Assembly: GCF_008016455.1 (NCBI RefSeq)
Contig: NZ_SAXU01000001.1
Coordinates: 558,001 to 622,000 of the forward strand
Source of the DNA: Brachyspira aalborgi
Lineage (GTDB): Bacteria; Spirochaetota; Brachyspiria; Brachyspirales; Brachyspiraceae
DNA: 64,000 bases
Direction: 5' to 3'
Of this stretch, positions 18,814 through 28,417 are shown piece by piece. Positions within the stretch are counted from its first letter, which is position 1. Every line of letters begins with the position of its first letter. The notes below the pieces were generated by a model, which ran no database searches, was not told where the DNA came from, and was given only the letters and a program-made list of their open reading frames with translations. The translations under genes were made by a program, and so were the position numbers.

Positions 18814-19335
18814 TTGTCTTCGTATTTATATAATATAAAGAGAATCGATTATATGAAACATAATTTTGAAAAATGGCTTGAAATAAAATGCGAGAATAAA
18901 TCTCTTTCGTCTGAAGCTAATAATATAGGGCAAATAAAAAATGTATTTGAAGAATCTATAATATGCTATAAATCTGGTGCTTATAGAGCTGCTATAGTTA
19001 TGGCTATGATAGGATTTGATACTATTATGAGAGATAGAATATTAAAATATAAGAATTCTTTAGAAAAATTAAACAGTCAAATTCTATTTGAAAAATATGA
19101 TTTAATTAATGAGAATAATTGGGATAAATAATTAATGGATTTTGTAAATAATAATAACCTTAAAATAATATTTCCTAATAAATCACAATTGCAATTAATG
19201 TGTAAGAACTATAAAAATACGATAAATAATGCGGCTCATGGTAAGACTTATAAGATTGAATATTTAATATCTAGTTTATATAGTGAAAAAAGAGAAATTC
19301 TGATACAAACTTTAGAAATATATATAGGGAGATAA
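18814..19335 (+). pseudogene. HEPN-like protein next to the broken ATPase, interrupted by a stop
   Basis: Two pieces in one frame (18814-19128 and 19135-19335) are separated by TAA at 19129-19131. Together they give about 170 residues. The segment ESIICYKSGAYRAAIVMAMIGFD is the pattern of HEPN-type helical proteins, and NAAHGKTYK near the end occupies the place of the HEPN catalytic RxxxxH motif, with the arginine not obvious. An ATPase followed by a HEPN protein suggests an abortive-infection or toxin module. That role is an inference. Confidence 0.5.
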
Positions 19336-19359
19336 GAAATCTCTAATAGTAATAATAGA

Positions 19360-19820
19360 AATATACAATATTATCTATTATTATATTTAGAGCTAATGCT
19401 CAAATACTATCTAATATAGATGAAGACTTACGGTATTGATTTTTTAAAAATACAGATCTTTTATTATTAGAAGATTATAATTATTTTTATGGATTAAAAT
19501 TAATAAAAGACTATTTAGTATCTAAAAAGCTTGATAAATTTTATGCTTCAAAATTATCCGAACTAGAAAAATTTAAAAATATAAGCAGTTTAATATATTA
19601 TGAAGAGATTACTAAAAGATGCAAAGTGTTTGAAAATAGTCAAGGCTTTATAAAAGCAATTAATAATATATTATGTATGCCTTTATAAAAAATAGACGAA
19701 TTCCAAATGAAAATAATTTTATCCGCTTTTAATAAAAACACTCAAGTATATAATTCTCACACTGTAAAAGAAATATTAGAAAGACATAAACAAATTTTAA
19801 CAGAAAATTCAATAATTTAG
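19360..19820 (+). pseudogene. Unidentified remnant with two in-frame stops
   Basis: One frame reads as continuous protein (FRANAQILSNIDEDLRY, then FFKNTDLLLLEDYNYFYGLK...) to TAG at 19820, broken only by TGA at 19437-19439 and TAA at 19686-19688. The 5' end is lost. It follows the HEPN-like remnant and may have belonged to the same locus. No family recognised. Confidence 0.45.
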
Positions 19821-20239
19821 ACTTAAGTAAATTAGGTTTCTAATAAAAAATCAACATTATTTTTAAAATTGATTTTATCCATAAAATATATAAAATTCTA
19901 TTACCAATTTATACTTTTAATAACTCTTTAACTTTTTTACAAAATCTTCTTTAATACTTTTCAAGCCCTAATATTTTTAAAAATTAATAAACTTACTATT
20001 ATAGTTATCATATTAATTTTCGATGTTTTGGGAGTGGTTATGTATTAAAACTATTCAAAAATTTATTATTTTTATTATATAGAAGTAGTTGATTTAAATT
20101 TATTTTATATTATAGTTACAGGTAAATAAATTATCATTTAATTGAGGTATTAAATTATGGTAAGTATTTATAAAAGTTTAAAATGCTAATATTTATTTTA
20201 GATAAACTTAAAGATATTGATAATAATTCGTAATTAGAT

Positions 20240-20890
20240 ATGGAAAAACTATATAAAGAATGTTCATATTATATTAAACCAAAAGAAAAATACCATATCT
20301 TTCGTGACAAAAGCTATATTAAAAAATATTGTCAAGATGTGTTAGATGAATTAAATAACAGAAGGATAATAAGATATGAAATTGTAAAAATCATTTTAAT
20401 TGACAAAAAATTTGATTTAGAAATGATGAACATAGAAATTATCAATAAGGTATGCTCTGATATTTTAATTGAAATAGTAACAAATAATAAAAAATTAATG
20501 AAAATTTTGATTATAGCCATATATATATTCAAGAATTAAGTTATTATGAAAAATTATATTTTAATAAAACTATAAATAAATTAATAAATGAAGAATTAAT
20601 ATTATGCAATGGTCATAATATAGCTTTAACTCAAAAAGGATTTAATTTAATTATTTCAGATAAAGATGATACTATAAATAAAATAAATTCTAAAATATTA
20701 GATTAAGATAAAGAAAGAAGATGTAACATAAATTAATTATTTTATTATGGTGATTTAGATTCAAATATAAAAAACTATATTTTAATAAATCTATAAATCA
20801 ATTAGTAAGCGAATAATTAATATCGCATGACAAAAATACATGTGGTATAGCATTGACAGAAAAATGCTTTTATAGGATACATACAATTAA
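20240..20890 (+). pseudogene. Degraded gene with an internally related second copy, winged-helix-like
   Basis: A 99-codon frame (20240-20539) continues after a frame change as YYEKLYFNKTINKLINEELILCNGHN..., ending in TAA at 20704-20706. From about 20748 a second, poorer copy of the same segment follows (YYGDLDSN.. LVSE stop LISHDKNTCGIALTEKCF). NKLINEELI..ALTQKGF looks like the wing end of a winged helix. The gap 19821-20239 shows no other gene. No family assigned. Confidence 0.4.
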
Positions 20891-20954
20891 TAACTAATTC
20901 TGATAATTTGCATAAAATCAATAAATCCATTCCTGCTTAAATAAAATACATAAT

Positions 20955-21413
20955 CTATTTATTATAAACAGATTTATGAACATCCCAATATCTCGTTTTT
21001 ATATCTTTATTATCAATATCGCATTCTCTTTGCCAACTATACAATCCCACTACTCCATGTGAAAAATTCGACCATTTATTATTAAAATTTTATTCGTCAA
21101 ATATTGCATTTTTAAACTGCTCTATATAAAAATCTAAATCGGGACAAATTATATGCAATTTAGCCCCCGTTAATGCTTTACACCAATCTTTTAATGTTTC
21201 ATTAAATTCCGTATAAGTCAAATGTTCAACCATATGCCTTGAATATATTTCATTAACATTTTTGCAATATTTAGATAATTCCCAAGCCTTGCAAATAATT
21301 TTAGCGGTTTTTGTCTTTCGGACATCGCAACCTACATAACCATCTTTATAATCATCTCCACAACCCATATAAATTTTATCAATAACTTTTTCAGTCTTAA
21401 AAAAGATAATCAC
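20955..21413 (-). pseudogene. SAM-dependent methyltransferase (glycan-locus type), interrupted by a stop
   Basis: A GTG at 21413 opens a frame with the SAM motif KIYMGCGDDYKDGYVGCD and a SRHMVEHL motif, stopping with TAA at 21090-21092. The same frame continues (NFNNKWSNFSHGVVGLYSW...) to TAG at 20955, so one nonsense change splits a 152-residue protein. The GTG overlaps the TGA of the preceding fragment (GTGA). Such small methyltransferases occur in surface-polysaccharide loci. Possibly truncated at the 3' end as well. Confidence 0.65.
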
Positions 21414-21559
21414 TCCTTAACAACTTTCAAAATATAAATCATAAACTGCTCGTTATAATATTTTATAATCTTCATTTTATCCTCGATTAAAGTTCCCGTA
21501 ACCAAACAGTTTTTGTCTATAGAATATGTATCTTCGCCATATTGTTCTATAACTTTCAA
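21410..21559 (-). pseudogene. 3' fragment of an unidentified gene upstream of the methyltransferase
   Basis: From a TTG at 21559 the frame reads LKVIEQYGEDTYSIDKNCLV..., 49 residues to TGA at 21410. That TGA overlaps the following GTG, as in co-translated operon genes. The upstream part of the gene is missing: the TPR gene starts on the other strand at 21666. Confidence 0.35.
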
Positions 21560-21665
21560 ATTGTATCTTTACTTGAAATTTTTTATAAAGTATGATGTAT
21601 TTGACAATTTTAGGATTTTTGCTACAATTAACTTATGTTAAATATAAATTTTCAAGGAATAAATT

Positions 21666-22376
21666 ATGATAACTATAAGTAATGATAAAATAGAAGAGTT
21701 ATTTAATGAAGCTATAAATAAATATGATGAGAATAATTTTAATGAAGCTATCTTAATATTTGAAGAAATTTTGAAAAAAGATAAAGATAATATTAAAGCT
21801 ATTGAAGATATAGGTGCTTGTTATGGTAAATTGGGTGATAATGAAAAAGCTTTAGAAAAATTTAATGAAGCGCTTGCATTAGTAAACAGTAAAAATGATG
21901 ATGAAAGTATAATAGACATCAGTATAAATAAAATATCTTCTTTATTTAAATTAAAGGACTATGACCAGATAATAGCTTTTACTACTGAAACTATAGAGAA
22001 AGTAAATATTTCTGAAAAATATAACGGTAATAAATTAAAGTCTGATTTATTAAATTATATAGGTATTGCCAACTATTATTTAAATAACTATGGAGAATAA
22101 ATTAAAAAATACGATGAAGCAATAAAATTATATCCTATAATACAAGTGCATATAAAAATAAGGGGCTTTCATTACAAAAATTAGGAAATAATGAGGAAGC
22201 TGAAAGATGTTTTAATATGTCTGTAAAATTTGAGAAAGTAGAAGAATATAAGATGTATATCCAATCTCTATCTGGAGTGTATTTTTCATTAACATTAAAT
22301 ACAATATACCAATGTATCATATTTGATTTAATAGATATTATTTCTGAAATAGTTATAGAACCCATAAAATAAATTT
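21666..22376 (+). pseudogene. TPR-repeat protein, degraded
   Basis: A good start (TCAAGGAATAAATT before ATG) opens tetratricopeptide repeats (NFNEAILIFEEILKKDKDN, KLGDNEKALEKFNEAL) to TAA at 22098-22100. The next repeat (KKYDEAIKLYP) follows in frame after the stop, then a frame change leads to YKNKGLSLQKLGNNEEAERCF and on to about 22376. An intact protein would be about 235 residues. TPR proteins mediate protein-protein contacts; specific role unknown. Confidence 0.65.
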
Positions 22377-22392
22377 TTTGGTAACGCATCAA

Positions 22393-23130
22393 ATGACTGA
22401 AGAATTAAGTGGTAAGATTAAAAAATTTGTTAGAAAATACTTTATAAAAAAAAAATGGTGATAATGAATTTGTTCAAGGATTGATTATAAGATTTGCTAA
22501 AATTCATATAGGTGATTATTTTTGTATTTTTCCTGGTAAAGATAAAGTTACAGCTAAAGAATTTTTTTATACTATGACACATCTAAAAAAAGAATCTGGT
22601 ATAGAAAGTGAGGATAATATAAAAAAATCGAAGCTAATTTTATGGATATTTTTTCTCTCTATTATGCTATATGAGATTGATACGGCGAAAAAAACCATAT
22701 AATGTATCCGATAGTCGTAATTATAAAAGACTTTCCAAATACTATTAAATTTATAATGGTGAATTGAAAGATAAAAAGCTACCGCTTATAATAACTTATT
22801 TTAATAAAAATATTAGTGCCGATGAAAAAAAACCTGTCTTTTTAAGTTTATTTTATAGAAAAGAAAATGTGTCAAAAGAATTTCCTTATTTAGTTTCAGA
22901 ATTTATTTTTTATAACTTTTCATTTATTTATATGGTTCCATTTTCATCTAAAGATAGAATGGACTTTTCTGATAAAGATAAATTTGATAATTTTAATAGA
23001 AATTGGCATTCGTATAAATTTAATTACGATTTAACATATTGTAATAAAGTTGAAGAGGTCGATTTTAATTTTATTATGAATTTTGATATAGATAATAAAT
23101 GGAATTTTATTAAAAATATATTTTTGGAAG
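22393..23130 (+). pseudogene. Unidentified degraded gene
   Basis: Frames beginning MTEELSGKIKKFVRKYF (22393) and continuing as FVQGLIIRFAKIHIGDYF..., IVVIIKDFPNTIKF and KDKKLPLIITYFNKN... read as one protein cut by several frame changes and stops, ending near 23130. No recognisable domain. It abuts the TPR remnant and precedes another remnant on the same strand. Confidence 0.4.
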
Positions 23131-23137
23131 TATATTT

Positions 23138-23443
23138 ATGGAAGGTTATATATTTTATTTGGATTTATTAGTAGCATCTTATCTTAGTATAAAAAATCCA
23201 GATAAATTAAAAAGCAACATATTGAGATCCTATCACATAGTATATAGTCATATAAAGAAATATAAATTTATAAAATGTATAATAACATCAGATTCTATAT
23301 TTTTATATACTACCAATAATAATATATATTCTTTATTTTGTGGTAGCTAATACTTCTAGAACATTATTAAGAATAGGAATATTATGTAGTGCTGGAAGTG
23401 ACTATGGTAAATTTGAAATATTGCCTACTAAATATATAATCTG
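23138..23443 (+). pseudogene. Unidentified remnant, faintly cyclase-like
   Basis: An ATG at 23138 after TTTTGGAAG gives MEGYIFYLDLLVASYLSIK... to TAG/TAA near 23350. In a shifted frame VVANTSRTLLRIGILCSAGSDYGKF continues to about 23443. The opening FYLD and ITSDSIFLY segments faintly recall nucleotidyl-cyclase-like domains, which is speculative. Confidence 0.35.
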
Positions 23444-23471
23444 CCATTTTCTAATATTAAACAATTATTTG

Positions 23472-25073
23472 CTAAAAAAAAATTTCTAAAATTCCATTCG
23501 GGATTTTCATCCCCTCCAAATTAAGCGGACTATAAAAACTTATTTTAATAACATCCTCACCGTTAAAAAAAATTAATTTTATATTCATGTCTTTACGAAT
23601 TTCTTTTATTTTATCCCAATCTATTTTTATCGGGTATTTTGTCGGAGCTAAAGTAATATTATTATCTTTCATTGACTGCCAAAAACTATCATTTTGTTTT
23701 AATAATAAAATGCCGTTTGTGATTAATTTTATTTCGGTTTTATAAAAATATTTTCTCGTTAATTCAAAAAACCTTTCGCAATGCGGATTTAATAACGGTT
23801 CGCCACCCATTAAGTGAATTATATTAACTTCGCCGTTGGATAATTCGGATAGTCTTTTAATGTCTCTTTCAAATATTTCAATATCTGTAAATTCTTGTTC
23901 GGCTAAATTTGAAAAATGAGAGCAACATTGACAATTTAAATTGCAATGTTCCGTCAAATGTATTTCTACAAAATCTATATTCGCTTTTGGAGTTATTCTG
24001 AATAGTTGAAAATTTATATTTTCTAATTCTCTATTAATTCTGTTATTAATATCGTTAATTTTTATAGTAAATTTGTTTTTAAGAGTTATTTTAATTCCAA
24101 ATATTGTTATTATATTGTATATTCCTTCAGACTTTTTATAAAAAATGAAACTCAAAATTTTAGATATTTTATTTTTTATATTTGCCATTTTATATTTATC
24201 TTTAGGATTTTTCATTTTTCTATACGGCGATAATTTTAAATATTTCCACCATATATCGTAATAATTGGCTACCTTCGTATTAATCCAGGGTTTATTAGCT
24301 CCCGCATAATGATAAACTTTTGGATTTTTGAAAGATGCTTTTATTATTTCTTCGTTATAAAAAGCATAGTTAAAAGGTTGTTCATAATCTATATCGCAAA
24401 ATACATTATATGAAGGTTCTAAATAATTTATCAAATCCGAATGTTGCTGTCCGATTACGGCATTTAAAATATCTTGATCTACATAAGGAAGATTTGGATA
24501 CCTATTTAAAAAGTCAAGCATTTTTTCAAATATATTAAGTTCGTTTGCAAGTTTTATATTTACTAAAAATAAACCCGTATTAAAATAAGGATATTCCAAA
24601 GCGTCATTTTTAAAATCATCAATTTCATAACAATGAGATAATATACTTTTTCTATGTTGCATAGCCAAAGGTTCAACGATTACGGAAGCAAGTTTTTCTT
24701 CGGTTAAATTATCGTATGTAATTGATAAATCAGTATCAATAATCATATCGCCATCTATATAAAAACATTTATCAACATTTTCTGGTAATACTTTAAACAT
24801 TAATAATCTGTAATAAGCGGCTAAAGACACATAAGGTATTTTGTTTTTTGTAATATCTATTTTATCAAAAATATTTATATTATTTTTTATATCAATATTT
24901 ATAATTTCAAAATTATATTTCTTTTTTAATTTTAATATCGTGTTAATTTCATTGTCGCTAAAATCTGTAGTAATTAAGAAAAATCTTGCTATTCTCAATT
25001 TATTAATATTAGTTAAAATTGAAGTTATAGCTACGGTTATAGGAATAATAAAATTTTTATCTCCGCAAGCCAA
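23472..25073 (-). CDS. Glycosyltransferase family 8 fused to a radical SAM domain
   Basis: 533 residues. Residues 1-290 are a GT8 glycosyltransferase (DGDMIIDTD as the DxD metal site, YPYFNTGLFLVNI, YHYAGANKPW). A linker with TIFGIKITLK follows, then a radical SAM domain starting near residue 370 with CNLNCQCC and a MGGEPLLN motif. It is probably a surface-glycan enzyme. The ends look abnormal. The start is a TTG inside the reading of the upstream HAD gene in another frame, and the C-terminus stops abruptly next to the degraded region. The protein may be a survivor of deletions at both ends. Confidence 0.7.
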   Translation of the reverse strand: MACGDKNFIIPITVAITSILTNINKLRIARFFLITTDFSDNEINTILKLKKKYNFEIINIDIKNNINIFDKIDITKNKIPYVSLAAYYRLLMFKVLPENVDKCFYIDGDMIIDTDLSITYDNLTEEKLASVIVEPLAMQHRKSILSHCYEIDDFKNDALEYPYFNTGLFLVNIKLANELNIFEKMLDFLNRYPNLPYVDQDILNAVIGQQHSDLINYLEPSYNVFCDIDYEQPFNYAFYNEEIIKASFKNPKVYHYAGANKPWINTKVANYYDIWWKYLKLSPYRKMKNPKDKYKMANIKNKISKILSFIFYKKSEGIYNIITIFGIKITLKNKFTIKINDINNRINRELENINFQLFRITPKANIDFVEIHLTEHCNLNCQCCSHFSNLAEQEFTDIEIFERDIKRLSELSNGEVNIIHLMGGEPLLNPHCERFFELTRKYFYKTEIKLITNGILLLKQNDSFWQSMKDNNITLAPTKYPIKIDWDKIKEIRKDMNIKLIFFNGEDVIKISFYSPLNLEGMKIPNGILEIFF

Positions 25074-25972
25074 TTCATATAAGAAAAGACGGCAGGACCT
25101 CCGTATATAAATCCAAAATTACGCCAATAATTATTTTCTTTATTTTTATCATTTTTATTAAAACAACTAAAAGCGGATAATCCAAGCATAATTGAAACGC
25201 CGATATTATTTTTATCTTTATGCAATAATTTTTCCGCTCTTATATTATCTTTCAAAAAAATATCAATTATCTTTTATATAAAAAATGCATCGATTCCGTA
25301 TAATCTTGCATTTTCAAAATCCGAATGATAATTATCTCCTAAATGCATTATAGTTGAAGGTTTTACATTTAAATCGTTTATAATATATTTATATAAATTG
25401 CCCGAAGCTTTTGTTAGCATTAAATCGGAAGACAAATATAATTTATAATAATTCGTATAATTATTTTTTATAAGTATTTTTTCTATAACATTTTTAGGCA
25501 AATACATGTCGGATGCTATGATTATCTTTTTTCCCAAACTTAAAGCGTAATCGTATATTTTTTTATTTTCTTTATGTGTCGATAATATTCTCTCTTCCAA
25601 TTCTATTTCAATTTCTTTGAATCGTTTATATTTTTCGTCAATCTCTTCGTAGATTTGGTTTAATGTAACTTCTTCTTTATCAATATATTTTCCTCTCGCC
25701 GATTTTTCCGCCATTATTCTATTTTTATGAAATCCTTTAATCTTATATAATTTTTCAATATGCAAAAATAAATCGGTAGGCTTTACATAAGGACGAATTA
25801 GTAAAGTATCGAATATATCGAAAGAAATAATATTATGCTTCTTTATCTCTTCGTATATATTTACTTTTTTAGCTTTATATTTTTTAACTATTGAAAATCT
25901 TATTCCAAATATTTTCCATACTTTATATTTATAATCTTCATTGTAGCTAAATAATTTATTTAAAATCGACAT
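25037..25972 (-). pseudogene. HAD-superfamily hydrolase of glycan loci, split by a stop
   Basis: The ATG at 25972 opens a 232-residue HAD protein (FDIFDTLLIRP with the nucleophile aspartate, IIASDMYLP, HLGDNYHSDFENA). TAA at 25274-25276 interrupts it. The same frame goes on (KIIDIFLKDNIRAEKLLHKD..., FIYGGPAVFSYMNWL) to 25037, matching the normal continuation of these COG5610-like proteins. The tail then runs into the GT8 gene in a different frame, so the 3' end has probably been lost by deletion. An N-terminal WKIFGIRFSI motif is shared with its neighbours. Confidence 0.7.
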
Positions 25973-25993
25973 AATACAAATCCTTAATTTATT

Positions 25994-26488
25994 TCAAAAT
26001 TTAAAATTAAATCCTAACAAGTTTAAAAAAGTAATTTTCTTCCCTTCAATCTTTTTTGTATTTATAGAAAATAATCGCCTCAAAAAATTACTCAAACTTA
26101 TTACAATTATTTTGTTGGAACATTCTTTATTTTTTATAACAATTCTAATGCCGAATAATTTAATTATTATTTTGTAATCTATAAAAATCATATAAAAGAA
26201 ATATGGCGAGAGTTTATAATTCAATTCTTCTAAATTATTATTTTCTATTTCGTTATATTTTTGCAAATGCAAATATTGATTAATAATAGATTTATCAAAA
26301 TATTTTTCGATTATTTTTATATATTCTTCATTGTTATTTTTTATCTTTTCAAATAGATAATTATAATGTTTCAAATAATTCTTTAGTTTTGCAATGAAAA
26401 AACAGCCAAAAATTATAATAATGGCTTGTATTGTATTGTATTGTATTGTATTGTATTGTATTGTATTGTAGAATTTACATCCGCTCAT
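25994..26488 (-). CDS. Glycan-locus protein of unknown function with a phase-variable start
   Basis: The 164-residue frame starts at ATG 26488, 10 nt after AGGAG, and within seven codons enters nine ACAAT units encoding three YNTIQ repeats. Gain or loss of one unit would shift the frame. The rest is basic and hydrophobic and ends with IIIKLFGIRIVIKNK, a motif shared with the next two genes. It is shorter than typical glycosyltransferases and may be a remnant. A consensus promoter lies just upstream. Function unknown; phase variation is an inference from the repeat. Confidence 0.55.
   Translation of the reverse strand: MSGCKFYNTIQYNTIQYNTIQAIIIIFGCFFIAKLKNYLKHYNYLFEKIKNNNEEYIKIIEKYFDKSIINQYLHLQKYNEIENNNLEELNYKLSPYFFYMIFIDYKIIIKLFGIRIVIKNKECSNKIIVISLSNFLRRLFSINTKKIEGKKITFLNLLGFNFKF
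26426..26470 (-). repeat. Pentanucleotide tandem repeat (ACAAT)9
   Basis: Nine perfect 5-bp units (TTGTA on the plus strand), 45 bp, lie inside the start of the minus-strand gene at 25994-26488. Nine units keep that frame open. Confidence 0.95.
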
Positions 26489-26534
26489 TTTTCATGCTCT
26501 CCTTTTTTCGACAATTACAATCAATTTTTTCAAT

Positions 26535-26563
26535 ATTATACATATTTTATAAAAAATTGTCAA
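26535..26563 (-). promoter_or_regulatory. Consensus promoter for the glycan genes
   Basis: TTGACA (26563-26558), exactly 17 bp, TATAAT (26540-26535) on the minus strand, about 47 bp before the ATG at 26488. It is a perfect match to the housekeeping consensus. Confidence 0.85.
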
Positions 26564-26705
26564 GCAATATAATTTACACTTAACAATTACTTTAAAAGAA
26601 TTATAACATATTAATAAAAAATGTCAATACTTAAATTATAAATTTATACTTAATTAATAAAAATTTAATATTATATTTACTTATTTATAGTGTTTACAAA
26701 GATAA

Positions 26706-26733
26706 TTGATTTTATATTATTTTTTTATATAAT
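26706..26733 (+). promoter_or_regulatory. Possible murI promoter
   Basis: TTGATT (26706-26711), 16 bp, TATAAT (26728-26733), 31 bp before the murI ATG. Confidence 0.5.
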
Positions 26734-26763
26734 AATTTTAATTTAATTTCAGAGTTTATATTT

Positions 26764-27573
26764 ATGAATATTAAGCCTATAGGAGTTTTCGATTCGGGAT
26801 TTGGCGGAATAACGATTTTGAAAGAGTTATTAAAATTAATGCCGAATGAAAATTATATTTATCTCGGCGATAATAAAAATATTCCTTATGGCGATAAATC
26901 AAAAAAAGAAATTGTAGAATTGTCTTCAAAAATGGCGGAATTTCTTATAAATAAAAATTGCAAAATATTAGTTATAGCTTGCAATACAATATCCGCATCC
27001 GCTTATAAAGTACTAAAAGAAAAATATAATATTCCAATAATAGAAGTAATTTCAAATGCATGCAAAGACGCTATAAATAAAACAGAAAATAATAATATAT
27101 CGATTATGGCTACGGATTTTACGGTTAAATCAAAAATATATTTAAAAAAAATAAAAGAATATAATAAATACATAAAGATAAAACAGATAGCCTGCAAAAA
27201 ATTATGTCCAATGATAGAAAATAATTGGCAAAACTACGAAGATAGATTTGAAATATTAAACGATTATATAAAAAATATAGATTTGCATTCTGACACTTTA
27301 ATTTTAGCTTGCACTCATTATCCTTTAATAATTAAAGATATAAAAAAAGTTTTGAAGCAAAATAAAAAGAATATAAAAAATATTGTAAATGCGAGCCATA
27401 AAACCGCTTTATCGGTAAAAAAATATTTGAAAGAAAATAATCTTTTAAATGAAGGCAAAAGAAATCAATTTATTATATACTCTACTTTAAATGATAAAAA
27501 TAAAGCTCAAAATCTTTTGAATATATTTTTGAATAACAAAGAATATAAATTAGAATTAATTAATTTGGATTAG
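26764..27573 (+). CDS. murI: Glutamate racemase
   Basis: 269 residues with both catalytic cysteine motifs (VIACNTISA and LACTHYP) and the N-terminal GVFDSGFGG loop. The enzyme makes D-glutamate for peptidoglycan in the cytoplasm. Length is normal. It is monocistronic: the upstream genes diverge, and bioY converges from downstream. The Shine-Dalgarno is weak (CAGAG). Confidence 0.93.
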   Translation: MNIKPIGVFDSGFGGITILKELLKLMPNENYIYLGDNKNIPYGDKSKKEIVELSSKMAEFLINKNCKILVIACNTISASAYKVLKEKYNIPIIEVISNACKDAINKTENNNISIMATDFTVKSKIYLKKIKEYNKYIKIKQIACKKLCPMIENNWQNYEDRFEILNDYIKNIDLHSDTLILACTHYPLIIKDIKKVLKQNKKNIKNIVNASHKTALSVKKYLKENNLLNEGKRNQFIIYSTLNDKNKAQNLLNIFLNNKEYKLELINLD

Positions 27574-27705
27574 TGAATATTTTTAATTTCTTATAAAAAA
27601 TTTATTATTGCTTTTTATTAAAAAAGTAAGTGTAATTTTGCATGCTTTTATCAAAGGGACGCAGAACAACAAAAAAAACATAAAATCTTAAAATCAAATT
27701 CAAAT

Positions 27706-27740
27706 AAAAAAAAGAGCCCGTATTTCTACGAACTCTTTTA
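27706..27740 (-). terminator. Terminator of the bioY transcript
   Basis: On the minus strand AAAAGAG-TT-CGTA, loop GAAA, TACG-GG-CTCTTTTTTTT: two stems with a small internal loop and a T8 tail, 29 bp after the bioY stop. Confidence 0.85.
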
Positions 27741-27768
27741 TTCTTGTAGATTTTTATATTCTATTATT

Positions 27769-28353
27769 TTATTTTTTAAGAATAAAACCCATTGATAACG
27801 AAAGAATTATTGACTTTATGCTATCTCCAAATAAAAACGGAATAGTTCCCTTCATTATAACTTGAGTAAGAGTATAAGGCGAACCCGTTGAAACCGACCA
27901 TATATATAAGCCTATCATACCGCATATATGAATAATCGCTATTTGGAATATAAATAAAACGGCTGAAGTCTTTACAAAACTATCTTTCTTTATATTGCCT
28001 CTTTCCGTCCATTTTCCCAAAACGAAAGCGCATATAGCAAAACCGATTATATATCCTGTAGTCGCTCCTATAAGGCTTGAGCCAGCGATAACGGGAAGCC
28101 CAACGGCTGCGGCTAACATATATATTGCAACCGAAACAAATCCCCAGAAACCGCCTAAAGTCATACCCGCCATACATACGGCAAATGTTCCAAGATTAAT
28201 TGGAACGGGAGTGAAAGAGAGAAATATTTTTATTTGAGAGGCAACCGCTAAAATAATGGCAAAAAGTATTGAAAGCGCCATTTTTTGAACTATGCCTGCA
28301 TCGTTAATCAAATAAACTCTCGCATCATTGTATTTTTTAATTAGTGTAGTCAT
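27769..28353 (-). CDS. bioY: Biotin transporter BioY
   Basis: 194 residues with six hydrophobic segments and the BioY pattern (FTPVPINLGTFAVCMAGMTLG; GLPVIAGSSLIGATTGYIIGF). BioY is the biotin-binding S component of ECF transporters and can also work alone. It is the last gene after oadGAB on the same strand, matching the need of OadA for biotin. No ecfA/T genes are in view. AAGGAG precedes the start. Confidence 0.92.
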   Translation of the reverse strand: MTTLIKKYNDARVYLINDAGIVQKMALSILFAIILAVASQIKIFLSFTPVPINLGTFAVCMAGMTLGGFWGFVSVAIYMLAAAVGLPVIAGSSLIGATTGYIIGFAICAFVLGKWTERGNIKKDSFVKTSAVLFIFQIAIIHICGMIGLYIWSVSTGSPYTLTQVIMKGTIPFLFGDSIKSIILSLSMGFILKK

Positions 28354-28417
28354 TTTTTTCTCCTTAAAAATTTTTATTTATTTTTCTTAATTTATATTTT
28401 ATTATCTTATAACTTAA

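Noticed and set aside
17695-25276. Repeated in-frame TAA/TAG at likely Gln positions, suggesting stop-codon reassignment
   Set aside because: The same genes also contain frameshifts, use normal CAA codons, and end in TAA; neighbouring intact genes use the standard code. Decay by C-to-T change explains it better.
26426-26470. CRISPR or other spaced repeat array
   Set aside because: The units are 5 bp, contiguous and without spacers: a simple-sequence repeat.
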